DNA from: Platerodrilus igneus
Taxonomy: Eukaryota > Arthropoda > Insecta > Coleoptera > Lycidae
Length of the DNA stretch: 64,000 bases
Direction of reading: 5' to 3'
Assembly: GCA_036346225.1 (NCBI GenBank)
Contig: JARFIW010000170.1
Span: forward strand, 6,820,501 to 6,884,500
Below are positions 11,100 through 23,441 of this stretch, piece by piece. Positions within the stretch are counted from its first letter, which is position 1, and every line of letters begins with the position of its first letter. The position numbers and the translations under genes are program-made. The notes beneath the pieces are model-generated. The model was not told the DNA's origin. It saw nothing but the letters and a program-made list of their open reading frames with translations, and searched no databases.

Positions 11100-14000
11100 C
11101 ACTACCATGTGAAATATCGTTTAATAAGTTATATCTCAATATTTTAACGTTTTCGAGAAATTTATAGCCTTTTATGTTTATTTTGTAAAAATCCCTACTT
11201 ACATATTAATGAAATCTTCACCTAATCCTTGTTAATAATCAGAAAACCCCACAACATCTCATATGTAAGTCACAAAATTTTCTTTAAAACGAAGATGGAG
11301 AATTTAAACATCCTTCTATCGCCCCGCCACAGTGTGGCTGATCAGCAACCATGAGCAGATTTTTTGTAAGAGTTAAATCACCTCGATAGTTGACCTCAAA
11401 ATTACACAAATTATTCATTTACAAGTAATGCAAAAATCTTATACACACTTAATCTATTTAATAAGGCACAAATTGTCTCTCTAATGGTTTAACACAAAGT
11501 TATACTTGCATTAAATGTTTGCTGCTATTCATATCTCCATTACCACCTGTCTTTAATTATAATTACTATCGAAAGATCATTTCCATTTAGAATTAACTAC
11601 ATCGAAAACTTCCTTGTTACAATTATTTGAATGTCAAAGTTTTTTACTTGTTGAAATTTAAAAGGTACTTTTATTTTAATAGATTAACGTAGCAGGTGAC
11701 CTTGCACCAAGTTCAATTACCGTTTATATTAGAGCAATAAATTTGTCGTAGTTATACTCCATAAAAAGCTATTCAGTAGCTTTATATAAATGATCAAATA
11801 TCGAATGACATGGCCAAATCTTGAATTCCCCATACTCATTAATTTCCGGTTTTATATAATAAAATTCTAAATACGTCATCGGTCTTAAACGCCTGATTAC
11901 ATTTTAGGAGGTGAGTCATCCCACGATGCAACAATTAACCGCAATTTCGTGTGTTCTTATCTTTAATGGCCTGTAAGTTTAAAATTTATTGCGATCATAA
12001 AAGTTTCTTATCTTTTATTAATGAAAGAAACTAATAGTTGGTGTTTTTATCCATATTATAATTTTACGAGCACCTCTTGTAATGAATAGCCATTAAAATT
12101 TGTTTTCTTAAATTGTTTATAATATTTCCCGATGTTATCGCGTTCCACAAATTAAGCGGTTCATTCATATTGTTTGTTAACGTAAATATAATGAATTCTA
12201 GAACCATTCCGAAAAGTGGTTTCTCTGAAAGTTATCTACTTCACATTAGAAACTCGTAATTGTGTTGTAACATTTTGAATTAAATGACGTTTATTAGCTG
12301 ATATTTCTAAAGAGAATGAATGCATTATTGAATTTACATTTTGGAAAAGTACGGGATTTTAAGGAAGGAATGTTTTTATATATTCGCCGGCTAGAACTTG
12401 TTCTAAACGATATTTTTAAAGAGGATAGATAACTTGACATTGACGTTGTTTAGTATTCTTAAAGTAGATGAATCTATTTGAATTAACATATTAGAACTCG
12501 TTTACGATCTTTTCAATCAGCGTAAATGCAATAAAACTTGTTTTTGACAGATAGGCATTAGAAAATTGAATTTATTATCAAGGAACTTACGTACTAGAAA
12601 ATATTATAATAAGCTTAAATACTAGTACAGAGTAAAAATTAAATATTTAAAAATTCAATTTTCTCAGCTTTGGGTCAGTTTTTCACAGAATATGCTACTC
12701 AATGACTCTTATGACCTTATCACATCAATATGTACATTATTGTGACGTTGAAATCCCACACCTATATTTCCTGAAAAATCACAAAATCACACTCTTTAAC
12801 ACGACAGTCGAAGACTGTCAAACCCAAATTCAAAGATTCACTCACTAACTCAGTTTGTACAACATTAAAAGGCCACAAGTCTGATAGATTAGTGTACTCA
12901 ACTTTTTCTAATATTTTTAAAGCATAAATATTCATAAATAATGAAAATACAGAAAACCTAAAAATTTATACAAAATAAAAAGTCGAATAAAAATGTCACA
13001 ATTTGCACAAAAATAGTTTTGCGTTCCTCTCGCAGTGTCGAAGTATACTCACACAACCGTTTTCGCTCTTTAATTTTACTTTCAAAAATATATCCCTTTT
13101 CTCCCCAACACGTGTAAATTGTTCTGTGTAACACAAGTAATCATTTTCTCAATAAAAAGCGTGAGATTTACGTTTAAATGTATTAGTTACAAAAATTACT
13201 ACCTCTGACAATGAGAATTTTATAGAAATTATAAAATTCGAAAACACTATTCAATAACAAGCAAATTTCTTATTATTTTGAAAATTATTTAAATATCCAA
13301 ACTTTATCTTCTTAAACTCTCTTATAATATAATCTAGTTTGTAGGGCACAAAACTTAACTGCTAGTCTAACCTTTACTTTCCACTGACTTGAATGAACCC
13401 CTAGTTCGCAAGCATTCCAGTAAATTAAACTCCTACAAAACAAAATTCAAATATTAATGATCTACAAATAAGGGTTGCATCCTCATACACATTAATAAGG
13501 AAACTAGAGTTAAGAAGTGTTTGTTTAACTTTAATAGAATTAGACTAAAACTAAAACCGAAAAGTCCTAAAAATAATACCACATTACTTAAACTGTTTAG
13601 AAAAATGTGGGTTTACCTTCAATTATACAAAATGAGCAAAAATTAAACAATTAACGCTTTATGAAAATAATCGTAGATGTTTTATAATTTTTGCAAAACT
13701 CTACAAATTACAGTATCACTTTTAGCAACGTCATTTGTCTTCAGAATATCAAGTATCTCCGTTAAAACAACGCATCCTGTTTATAACTTAACCTCAAATT
13801 AAATAAACCTAATATCGTTCAAGCACTTTACAATTCCCCAAGATTATCAATCATGCTAAAATAACGTAAACCGCCTCCAATAGTAAACGTTTATGTCCAC
13901 GGCAAAGTACATAATTGGTTTAGCGCACTTAATGCGAAAACCGACGTTCTTCCCAATACGTAATATCCCACAATTCAAAGCTACTACCTCTTATATACGC

Positions 14001-14200
14001 AATTAGAAATCACAAATATTCTCACATAAATACAATAATTACCTTGATATTACGGCATATCACTGAAAATGTTAATTTTATAGAACGGAATAATAAGCTC
14101 CCAAGTTAAAATTACGTGCCAATATGCAAGCAGCAATTAGAATAATAATTAATGCAATTTTTAGTAAAATTAAAGATTCGTTCTTTTGAAAAGTGTCACT
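11100..14200. other. AT-rich spacer, nothing recognisable
   Basis: About 3.1 kb of AT-rich DNA without long frames, tandem repeats, terminal repeats or coding similarity that I can see. Confidence 0.5.
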
Positions 14201-14900
14201 CGACATCAAACGGATAAGATCAGTAAAATATCCATTGTTAAAGTTCTACCTAACAGGTGCTGTATTTAGTAGTGAAAGTTATTTAATTACACGATTTTTA
14301 AAACGGTTTTAAGGAGAGTGTTACTTGAGAGTCGACGTTTAAGTGTTCATTAATACCCAGATGTAAGTAGATTATTTGACGCAAGTACAATGGTCTCAAA
14401 ACGGAGAATAGATACTTAAAATAATTAAAATACTGCAAGATAAAGTCTTCTTAATTAGAATAACGTATATAAGATTGGAATGTTTGGTGAAGCGTAGCAA
14501 TTTTGAAACGATTTTGATGATTTGTAGGCGATAAAACAAAGCTTTCATTTATGGTTGGAGATAATAGAATTATATCAATACAAACTTTATTGGAGTTTTA
14601 CATATGAGAATGACGTAGAACTAGCAATATTAGAATCTTTCAACAAATAGAAGTTTAGAGATTTGAAATAAAAATCGCTCTTTGGTCATCGAGTGCGTGC
14701 TATTTTCAAGTTCTACGTCAGGAGTGGTTTTGAAATTTCTTCATAAAAGTGCTCTGTTGTCGGAGTTATTGTTTATGAATAAGAGTATACGTAGTAGGAG
14801 AGAACAATTATTGATTTTTTAGTAAGTAACGTGTAAATACAAAGTTCTACTTTTAAATAATAATTAAAAATTAAAAGTGAAAATTTGTAAGTAAATTCGA
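14200..14900 (+). repeat. dispersed repeat B, uninterrupted copy
   Basis: The segment around GCTGTATTTAGTAGTGAAAG and the following 250 bp (AAGTGTT..ATTAATACCCAG, then AAGATAAAGTCTTCTTAATT) has a diverged counterpart at 43204-43480 and, on the other side of the LINE cluster, at 38450-38531. It therefore represents the empty-site form of the locus into which the LINE sequences inserted. Confidence 0.6.
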
Positions 14901-14979
14901 TTTAGCCGATGCAAATCGTAAACAATACTTCCTTGTTATAACTTTTGTTAAAATGAATTAATTCTAGAGTTTCAAAATA

Positions 14980-15105
14980 CCGCCCAAAGTTCAAATCACC
15001 CCGATACATCATATCACCACCCAAACTTCAAACCACCCACACTTTAAATCACTCAAATTTCAAATCATAACCCATACTTTAAAAATACAACCCGAAGTTT
15101 AAGTA
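14980..15105. repeat. short degenerate minisatellite
   Basis: About six degenerate copies of a roughly 20-bp unit of the form CACCCAAACTTCAAAT (CCGCCCAAAGTTCAAATC, CCACCCAAACTTCAAACC, CCACACTTTAAATC and so on). Confidence 0.7.
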
Positions 15106-15724
15106 CCAGGTATATATGTTTCACTTTAAACTAGGTTTATTACTCCAAGAAAATTTTTAAATAATAATGTAAATGCATTTCTTCGAGAATTATGCGTTCA
15201 CTGGATATTGTTTTAAATTATTTCGTTTGGAGCTGCTTAAATAAGATTTGTGCATGAATTTTATATGGGTGTCCATGTGGGTAACTTTGTTAGTACTTTG
15301 TGTTTTATGTAAAGGAAAATTTGAAATGTGCGTCATAAATTAAATAATTTTACAATAGTATATAGTGGTTGTGAGATTTCATTAGATCAATGTTAATTAA
15401 CGGAATGATTTGTAACTAAGAGCAATTTACATGAGTTTTTGTTGGTACGAAGGTATTTTTTTAATAAAAGTTCGGAGATAAGAGTGCTCTAACCCTGAGA
15501 AGTAATTAAGAAGTACATGAGAAGATGTAAATTGATACTTTAGTAAGTTTTGAATAATTTTTACGATTGGCTTTGTTGTGCTTAATTATTTTGCACTACT
15601 ATTAGTATTTTTTTGTGAATCTTGTATGATTATAATTTTTATGTAATTTACTATACCGCTGCGTTGTTGAGAGAGTCTGTGTTCTACTCACTGAATAACC
15701 AAAGTACTTTTTCTATTTAGGTAG

Positions 15725-15793
15725 ATGAATCTGCGAGTGTTGGATGAAGGAAGTGACTACGAGTTCAGAGGCAGACGAAAATTGGCGCTCAAG
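15725..15793 (+). other. candidate host exon (possible first coding exon)
   Basis: A pyrimidine-rich tract and AG (TTTTTCTATTTAG, then GTAG) precede an ATG that opens 23 codons ending exactly at a strong donor, CTCAAG|GTAAGAG. This is the only frame of the segment without a stop. The predicted peptide (MNLRVLDEGSDYEFRGRR and five more residues) has ordinary, non-repetitive composition. I do not recognise the protein and see no partner exon nearby, so this remains a candidate. Confidence 0.3.
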
Positions 15794-15944
15794 GTAAGAG
15801 ATATCTTTGTAAGACTTCTAACTTATTCATCATACGTCGGTATCACGTCATATTTATTGGCACTGACTAAGTAGTGGCTCGAAACACTTAAAATATGACA
15901 GCATTCTAATTGACACCCAATTCGTGGAGCTCATCTTTATTCCG

Positions 15945-15947
<3 letters not shown>

Positions 15948-15998
<51 letters not shown>
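15948..15998. repeat. (TA)n microsatellite, left target flank of the gypsy element
   Basis: Pure TA run ending exactly where the LTR begins. A TA run also lies at the other end of the element (25647-25667), so the element inserted inside one microsatellite. Confidence 0.95.
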
Positions 15999-16004
<6 letters not shown>

Positions 16005-18197
16005 CTGTGAAACCTTTTAAATCACCTGGTCCGTTGATTCCTTCTGTTAATCGCCTCGGCTGCTCTTCTAGATAACTTCCATTCTCAATCATAAAAATTA
16101 AACAACACATTCCTACCACAAACATCAACGTTAACTCTATTTACATCAATATTCAGAATACATTAAATTTTCAAATTAAATTTGAACATAAAATTCAGTT
16201 TTAAAAGAATTTCCGGATTAATTTTATTATCATTTTACTGTGCATCCAAAATTAAAGTCCTTGTTGGATGCCTACTAATTAATATAACAATATAAGCAGA
16301 CCGAGTCTGAGTATAAAGGAGCATCTACCACCCTTTACGTTAATTAACCAGGTTTGTCTAATTGAGCTCAAAGACCTACCCAAAGTTTCATCCTATTCCC
16401 GAACATCAAAACAAAATACCCCTTTTACTTAAACAAGCAAATTTCATCTTAAAATTAAATTTTTATGGTTAGAAAAATTCCACTAATGTCCATTTAAAGT
16501 AAATCAATTATAAAGTCATTCAATACACACAAAAATGTCAAACAAAATAGTACAATTTACCTGAAGGTTATTGTCCTCGTAGCTTCAGTGTAATCGTCCC
16601 TTTGTAAATCACACCATTCCAACCGGATTCTATTTACAGCTTCAAGTTGTCAACGCTTTAAAAATGTTCTCCATCACCATTAATTTAAAGTTGTTTCTAG
16701 GCTTTTCCGGAACTCATCTGTATATCTGCCTCTGGTTCAGTGGATGCAGACACATTTACGAACCATTTAGTCATTAACACCCCGCAAAATAGCAAAGAAA
16801 TTCATACTTCCTTTTACCAATATTACCAATATACGCCAAAACTGCCTACTTTTGGGTATACATTTGTCGTTGTAAATTTTACTAATTGGTACCGTGATAA
16901 TAAACTTTTATTACCTTGTATCTAAGTGCACTGAAGTACATTCATGTTAGCACGTAAAATAACCAACTATTTTGAGTCACTAAAATATACTAGCACACTT
17001 TAAATTATTTAATCAAACTAAAATGCACTGTTTAATATCAAGTCGCGGATGCACGAGCTTTTAACGCATCGAATCGTCGAAAGTCTAAGAGTCTAAGAGA
17101 GAAACACATATTCCCGCCTGTATATATAGCGAATAGCCGACACGTCGCTTTGTTCCCTAAAACGGGTAATTCCAACGAATTCCTCATTCTACGTTCCCAG
17201 TCTGTAGCCTGCACGTCGATTTTATGAATTTAGTACTCACCCCATTGAGATCTCAGAAAATTTCAACACGGCCCGCAAAGTTGTCCGAGAAAAACTAATT
17301 ACTTTTATACAGAAATTGTTGTTCTACCTCTGATATATGCATCCTATTTTAACCAATCGCAACCCCTTGACGTTGCTTAAATCCCGCCCTTTTACAATAT
17401 GTGTCTTTGCTTGACGCATTTTCTCTTTCCTTTTCTAACCTGTTCGTATTGGTGCAAATTTATATTCTTTATTATCGATTATATTTTAGTCCACGCGGAC
17501 TGTTATCTGGGTTTAATAAACCCGTATCGCACATTCTCGTGAATACTAAGTCCCGGTTTCTCCAAGATTCTTTGAAACATTAATTATTTGCCAAATTTAC
17601 GCAGAATGAGCTTTTTAAAAATACGCAGGTGTTCTGTATTTCCTGCTAAAGCATCTGATCGTTTCCAATATCCTTAGAATCAACATGTTTATCCAAACAA
17701 ATTAACTTGAAATTGCCTTTTAAAAACACGCAGGGTGTTCAAACGTAACATTTTAAATAACCTTCCTACGATTTGACTATTATTGGGTTTTCACAAGCTT
17801 TTATGCTTATTATATGTTATTAACGGTTTAATTAACTCCAATTAAAATTGATTTCCATCCTTTTCATTTTTAGCGAATACAACTTAAATATTAATTATTA
17901 TAGGTACACTTTGTTTTACTACCGGTTACTTAAATAGAGTTAATTAAGATAAATTTTGCACGTAATTTCTCTTTGTTTAGAAATAATTACATTACACGCA
18001 GAGCTTTTCAATACTGCTTCTTTTGATATAAAGCGTCTTATAAATAATTTAAATTTCTTATTTTTACTGAAACAACCGAGTTTATTTATGCTTCATGGTT
18101 TTAATAACGCGTATTATTTAATGAAATTCCTTATACACGGTGATTAAAATTATTTGATGTGATTATTTAATTTTCTACCCTGGTCTAAATATGAGTA
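15999..18197 (-). repeat. 3' LTR of the gypsy element (2.2 kb)
   Basis: Nearly identical to 23442-25646. In element orientation it begins TACTCATATTTAGACC after the polypurine tract and ends CACAGCATTCT. At about 2200 bp it is several times longer than typical gypsy LTRs (300-600 bp). Open frames inside, such as 16740-16925, are short and differ between the copies, so I do not call them genes. Confidence 0.95.
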
Positions 18198-18208
18198 TTT
18201 TCCCCCTA
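18198..18208 (-). promoter_or_regulatory. polypurine tract of the gypsy element
   Basis: Minus strand AATAGGGGGAAAA lies immediately before the start of the 3' LTR (TACTCAT), which is the expected place for the plus-strand primer of reverse transcription. Confidence 0.75.
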
Positions 18209-18259
18209 TTTGAATACAAATAATCCCACTTATTTGAATGCAAATATAAAGCATTTAGA

Positions 18260-18780
18260 CAAAACAGTACAAAAAAAAATTGCCTATCTCTCTCTACCCT
18301 TATCTATCTAACTTACCTACTTTGTCTCCAATCCAAAAAAAATATTTACAACTATCCTATATCCCTATCCTATTCCTAACTTTCACCTAATTCTATAAAC
18401 TGAAATTATCCCTAACTTCATCCTACTCATCCATCTAATCCTATATACATCCTATATACCTATCCTATTCCTAACTTTTAACTAATCTTTACTATACTTT
18501 ACTTCCCCCTACCTAATCCTATATGCCTATCCTACTTTTACTCTATTCCTAACTCTCCACTAATCTTATATGAATTATCTACACTTAACCTATCTTATTT
18601 TCTTCCTACATTTACTCTTTATTCTCATCCTAAACCTATTCCTAATTATCTCCCATATTTATCCTATACCTAGCTTTATTTTCTATAAACATTTACTTCT
18701 ACTTTTCTATATACACCTATCTCTATTCTTATCCTATTTAAATCTAACTCTCTTCTACACCTATTTCTCCTGTGGTGCTG
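18260..18780 (-). repeat. purine-rich degenerate repeat between pol and the 3' LTR
   Basis: About 500 bp whose plus strand is almost all C, T and A, built from variants of CTATCCTATTCCTAACT. Read in element orientation it is a long purine-rich stretch of the AGGATAGG type. It has no coding pattern on the element strand. Confidence 0.85.
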
Positions 18781-18829
18781 GTTCTCCGGTATAAGGAAAT
18801 AGTAGGTTGACGTGAAACCGTCCCCTCTC

Positions 18830-21800
18830 ATTTCCCGTACCTACTTCCCTTAATAAATATGTGCACTCCTACTACTTCCCCTATCTCAAAAGGTCCCTCA
18901 TATGGCAAGTGTAGTTTAGCACATGTCATCCTATCTCTTCCCTACTCTCAAGCTTTTACTACTACCTGGTCTCCCACTTTAAATTTTACCCTCTTTCTAA
19001 TTCTTGCGTTCATCTTCCTTGTATATTTTTCAGCTCTCTTCCTTAACCTCTCCCTCACATCTACCAAAGTTGTTGGAATTCATCATCCCTAGGCACAATT
19101 TGCCATGGTCTATCGGGATACTGTTGCTTGATCAGCATGATGGGACTGGTTTCTGTCACGGTACTAGGGGTTTCATTGATAAAAGATTCAACCTTGGACA
19201 AATTGTCCTCCCATAAACGATGATTCCTATGTGAAGCTAAACGCAAAAACTTAACCGTCTCTTGAATATATCGCTCAGCTGGATTCGCTTGAGGATGCCT
19301 TATGCTACAAAACACCACTTTAATGTTTTGCCTCTCCCAATAATCTCTAAATCTTTGATTATTAAAATAAGTAGCATTGTCTGCTAATACCCGTTTAAAA
19401 GTTCCTACTTCCCTACAAAATTGTTCCAATTTCTTGTTTGTTCCGACTGTGTTACAATCCCGAGTGGGATATAATTTGGTAAATTTCGAAAACACATCAG
19501 TCACAATCAGCACATGTTTGTGTCCTTTTGTACTTCGGACTAGATTGCTCAAATAATCAATAGCAACTAAGTCCAGGGATTTTGTACGTGTATACTTTGT
19601 ACCACATCCTGACTCGTACTATTTTGTACTTTCCTAAAGTACATAAGTGACAAGTGTTGATGACTGACTTTACTAATCCTAAGTCTTTAGTTGAAAAAAC
19701 GTTTCCCTAAAATTAACCATGTCTTTCAGTTCCTATGTGACCATATCTTAAGTGCAGATCTTTGATAATTAATTTTGCTTGTACCCTATCCACTACATAC
19801 ACTTCTAATTCTTAAATTTTTACACAAAAGCCGTTTCTCATATGGAAATTTTAAATCCCGGTTCGTTTTCTAACTTCGTTCTAACAATCTGTAGCTCCTC
19901 ACTCTGCCTCTGGTTCATCAAGATCTCCTCTTCTCCATATACTGAATCATTTTGTAGTAGACTGTTCATAGCAATCATGATGTCACACGGTCTTTTGTTA
20001 TCCATGTCCCTGTTTCTACTAAACGCGTCTGCTATAAAATTATTTTCTCCCTTAATATATCTAATCTCAAAGTCAAACTCCTGTAGTAACAACCCCCATC
20101 GATATACTCGATTGTTAGAAAATCTCGTATTCATCAACGCACACAACGCCGAATGATCCGTTTCGATTACAAAATGTCTTCCTATCAAAAAAAATTTTAA
20201 CTTCGTAACACCAAACACCACTGCAGCCATCTCCTTTTCACTAATCGTGTAATTTACTTCATGCGCCTTCAGTGTGCGTGAAACAAAAGATATTGGCACC
20301 TCTTCCCCTTCTTGTACTTGGTACAACTCTGCTGCTAATGCACTATCCGATGCATCCGTCCTCAGTACGAAACCTACATCAAATCTGGGATGCCTCAAAA
20401 TTAGTTGGTCGTGAAATTGTTCCAACAGTGTTAAATATGCTGCCTCTTGACTTTCCGTCCAACTCCATCGTACTCCCTTCTTCTGAAGTTTAAACAATGG
20501 ACCCGCTTTTCAGCAAATCCCGGTACAAACTTTTATAAAAGTTAAGGACCCCCAAAAAAGCTCTTAATTTCCTAATGTTTTTAGGTCTCGGATATGTCAA
20601 AAGTTCGGACAATCTTTCTTTATCGATACACATACCTTGAGTGTTCACCACATACCCCAGAAATTTAACGGTTTTGAAAAAATTCACATTTTCTATATTC
20701 AGCCTCAATCCTGCTAACTTAAGCTCTAATAATATCCGTTCTAAATGAGAGTAATGTTGTTCCTCAGTTTCACTAAAATTAAAATATCATCCACATAGTG
20801 TATGCAGAATTGCTCATATGCTCCTAAAATTGCTTGCATTGCCTTAATTAATGCTGCACTTGACGTTGACAAACCATACGGTACTACCTTAAAATTATAG
20901 ATTTTTCCCTCTACGGAAAATCCTGTGTACCTTCTAGAATCTTTGTGTAATGGAATCAGCCAGAATGAATTCCTTAAATCTAATTTACTAAAAATAAATT
21001 TGCCACTTAATCTCGTCAAAAGTGTGTCCATGGATGGTGGACAATGGAATTGCGGTTTGGTCCGTTGGTTAATTTTCGTGCATCTAAACATAAACGAATG
21101 CTATCATCCTTTTTCTTTACTACCACCAACGGATTTATGAAATGAGTGTTTGATACCTCTATTATGCCATCTTCCAACATTTTATTTAATTCTGCCTTCA
21201 CCTGCTCCCGATATGCTGCTGGAATTGGATAAACCTTTGCGTTGAACGGTTCTGAATTATCCACTTCCAATCTGTGCTCATAGCCTAACGCTGTGCTTGC
21301 TTCTACCCCACTAATTCTGCATGTTTTTGTAATAAAGCTTGAACCTCTACTATCCTATCCTCTGGACATCTTATTGTGTTGATCTGTTTAACCTCATCAT
21401 CCTCTACCTCTACTACATTAATACTTAACCCCGTGTCATCCTCTGTGACTTCATAACTGCCCTTCCATGGCACTACCCTATCTTTAATCCTTACTACCTT
21501 CCTTTCCATATCTATCAAAACCCTAACTTCATCATACAGTCAACACCTAAAATGCTCTGAAACTTCAGTCCAGGTACAATTACAAACTCCTGTTCACAGC
21601 TTAAATCTACTATATCTATCCTAAGCACCACAACACTATTTACTACAGCAAACTTCTTTTTATTTGGAGCTACTAAATGGCTACGTTTTATAGGCATAAT
21701 TCTTTCACAAACCTTATCCCTAATTTTGCTGACGAATTCCTCCGATATTAAACTCGCCTCTGCCCTGTATCAAGTAATACTTCTACATTATTCTCAAAAT

Positions 21801-21850
21801 TTCTAAATTAATAATTGGCAAACATAATTTTTCCTCAGTTTCTGGCTCTA
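18830..21850 (-). CDS. pol: gypsy Pol polyprotein (protease, reverse transcriptase, RNase H, integrase), frame broken as assembled
   Basis: Domains in order on the minus strand. Protease: active site L-L-D-T-G at about 21770, ending in ILGVDCMMKLG at about 21525. Reverse transcriptase: about 20500-21270, with SKLDLRNSFW and the catalytic YVDDILI at about 20785. RNase H: about 19900-20400, with RTDAS, ISEKEMAA, ETDHSAL and ADAFSRN. Integrase: zinc-finger region near 19630 (CHLC), catalytic Asp in AIDY near 19560, Asp in LADNATYF, Glu in NPAERYIQE, then a basic C-terminal part to about 18830. The chain is spread over at least eight overlapping open frames; each frame change I checked (about 21765, 21523, 21293, 21083, 20772, 20505) coincides with a run of three to five identical bases. 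Products act in virus-like particles and in integration. Whether the breaks are real mutations or sequencing errors cannot be settled here. Confidence 0.9.
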
Positions 21851-21869
21851 CTTCCTCCTCAATTTTGAA

Positions 21870-23301
21870 AAATTCACGTGGATGTTCGTATACATTTACA
21901 CAGAAATCTAGTGGTCTGTCGCGTTCTAAAATCCTGTCTCATCCTGTTTTCCGTGCTTGGTCCTGGTTGTCCTTCTACAACCTGTGCGTACGTCCTCCTC
22001 GTGTTAATATCCGTGTCCCTATCTCTATTCGGCGTGCTGGTCACAGTCCTGTTTACTTCCGGTAAACTGTTCTGTCTCGTGTAACTAGGTCTTGGCGTCG
22101 GTCCCCTAGTCGCACTATTGCTCCTGTATTCCTGTCCTCGTCGTTCCCTATTCGGTCGAAAATTTCTGTTGTAGTCAGGCCGTTTCGGATAATTCGGTGT
22201 CCTGTTGTCAAACCTAACTGTGTTAACGTTTCGTTCTCGTATCTCTCTTGTCCGTCCAACACATACATCGTCATATCTCTGTAAATACTCTAAAATGTCT
22301 CCCGTTCTGTGATGTTTTGTAAGGCCACGTGTTGTCTAATTTCCAGTTCAAAATGTCGTGATAGGTACTTGATTATCTGTCTGTCCGTCAATGGTGGATT
22401 CAGTTGTTTGGCCACACTGTACTTGCGGATGGCATATTGCTCCCTAGATCCTGCAAACTCTCCCTTAAATTTTCCTGTAATTAAGTCGTCTCGTACCTGG
22501 TCTTGTCTGTGGTCACTCCAGTAGTGTTTTAAAAATTTGTTTTCAAAGTCCTGATACGTGTCTATGTCCTGTCCTACTAAATTGTACCATGCTTCCGCGT
22601 TGTCCTTTAATAAAGCCTTTATCGTATTCAGTTTAGGCTGTTCGTCAAATAAATTTCCCACTAGATTTCTTACACTATTAATAAAAATTTGTGGATTTAC
22701 CCTGTTATCACCATAAAACTTCATGTGTTGGTCCAATGATACTCCACCTGTATAAAATCTGGGACCTTCCCCCGTTAAATTTGATATGTTGTATTTAATA
22801 CTACTAACTTCGCGTTCTACCCTGCCTAACTGATCCCTACATGAGTCCGTTACTTCAGTCATTTTACGTTTATTTCTTCTTCACAGAAAATGCGTACTTC
22901 GGACCTTAAATGTCCCATTTCCTGTCGAAGACCTGTAATGTCACGCTCATTTTTATCTACCCTATTTTCAACTTCCCCCATCTTTACAGTAAGACTATTT
23001 TTAAATTCTACAACTTCTTGATTCGTCTTATCTATTTTCTGACTAATCTCTTCTAACTTCCTGTTCGATTCATCGCTTAGCTGTTCTAATTTTCTGTTGG
23101 ATTCTTCCTAGCTCTATTAGATTCATCGTTCATTCTCTCTAACATTCTCAATATCATCTCGTTTCCTTGATCCCCCGATTCCGTCCTCGACTGATCTCTA
23201 CTGCCTCCTGCTTCTTCCATTTTCGAATTTTTCCCACACAATGCACTATCGTCACTTCCAATTTCCACTCCTTGACTCCTTAACCACTCCTTTCTCTGCA
23301 T
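21870..23301 (-). CDS. gag: gypsy Gag polyprotein, frame broken as assembled
   Basis: Starts at an ATG at 23301 (MQRKEWLRSQG), about 125 bp after the primer site. The first part is hydrophilic and leads into a heptad-type coiled coil (SNRKLEQLSDESNRK and onward, about 22880-23100). The central part (22290-22862) has the composition of a retrotransposon capsid, with an F-x-N-x-F-L-K-H-Y-W motif and a QYAIRKY helix near its end. The C-terminal part (about 21950-22270) is rich in Arg, Asn and Pro and shows no CCHC zinc knuckle, so nucleic-acid binding is probably by the basic tail. Frame changes at about 23105, 22862 and 22300 lie at G or A runs. Gag forms the particle that packages the element RNA. 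Confidence 0.8.
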
Positions 23302-23423
23302 ACGTTCTAATCACTCTCACACACTCTAAAATACTTTTAAATTTATCCACAAACAGAAACTCTCTCTCTCAGATCGCCAGTTTCCTGGAATAAAATAACA
23401 AAAATTTTATTTGGAACTCGAGC

Positions 23424-23441
23424 CTCACTTTTGGGTCGCCA
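23424..23441 (-). promoter_or_regulatory. tRNA primer binding site of the gypsy element
   Basis: Minus strand TGGCGACCCAAAAGTGAG begins directly after the 5' LTR end (CATTCT). It starts with TGG, complementary to a tRNA CCA end. The TGGCGACC start is like the tRNA-Arg primer site described for mdg1/412-type elements, but the rest differs, so the tRNA identity is unproven. Confidence 0.75.

Noticed and set aside
15937..16128. Frame containing a run of alternating Ile-Tyr
   Set aside because: Translation of the TA microsatellite.
22053..22274. 73-codon minus-strand frame in gypsy gag
   Set aside because: The neighbouring frame gives the Arg/Asn-rich gag tail expected at this position, so this frame is a shadow.
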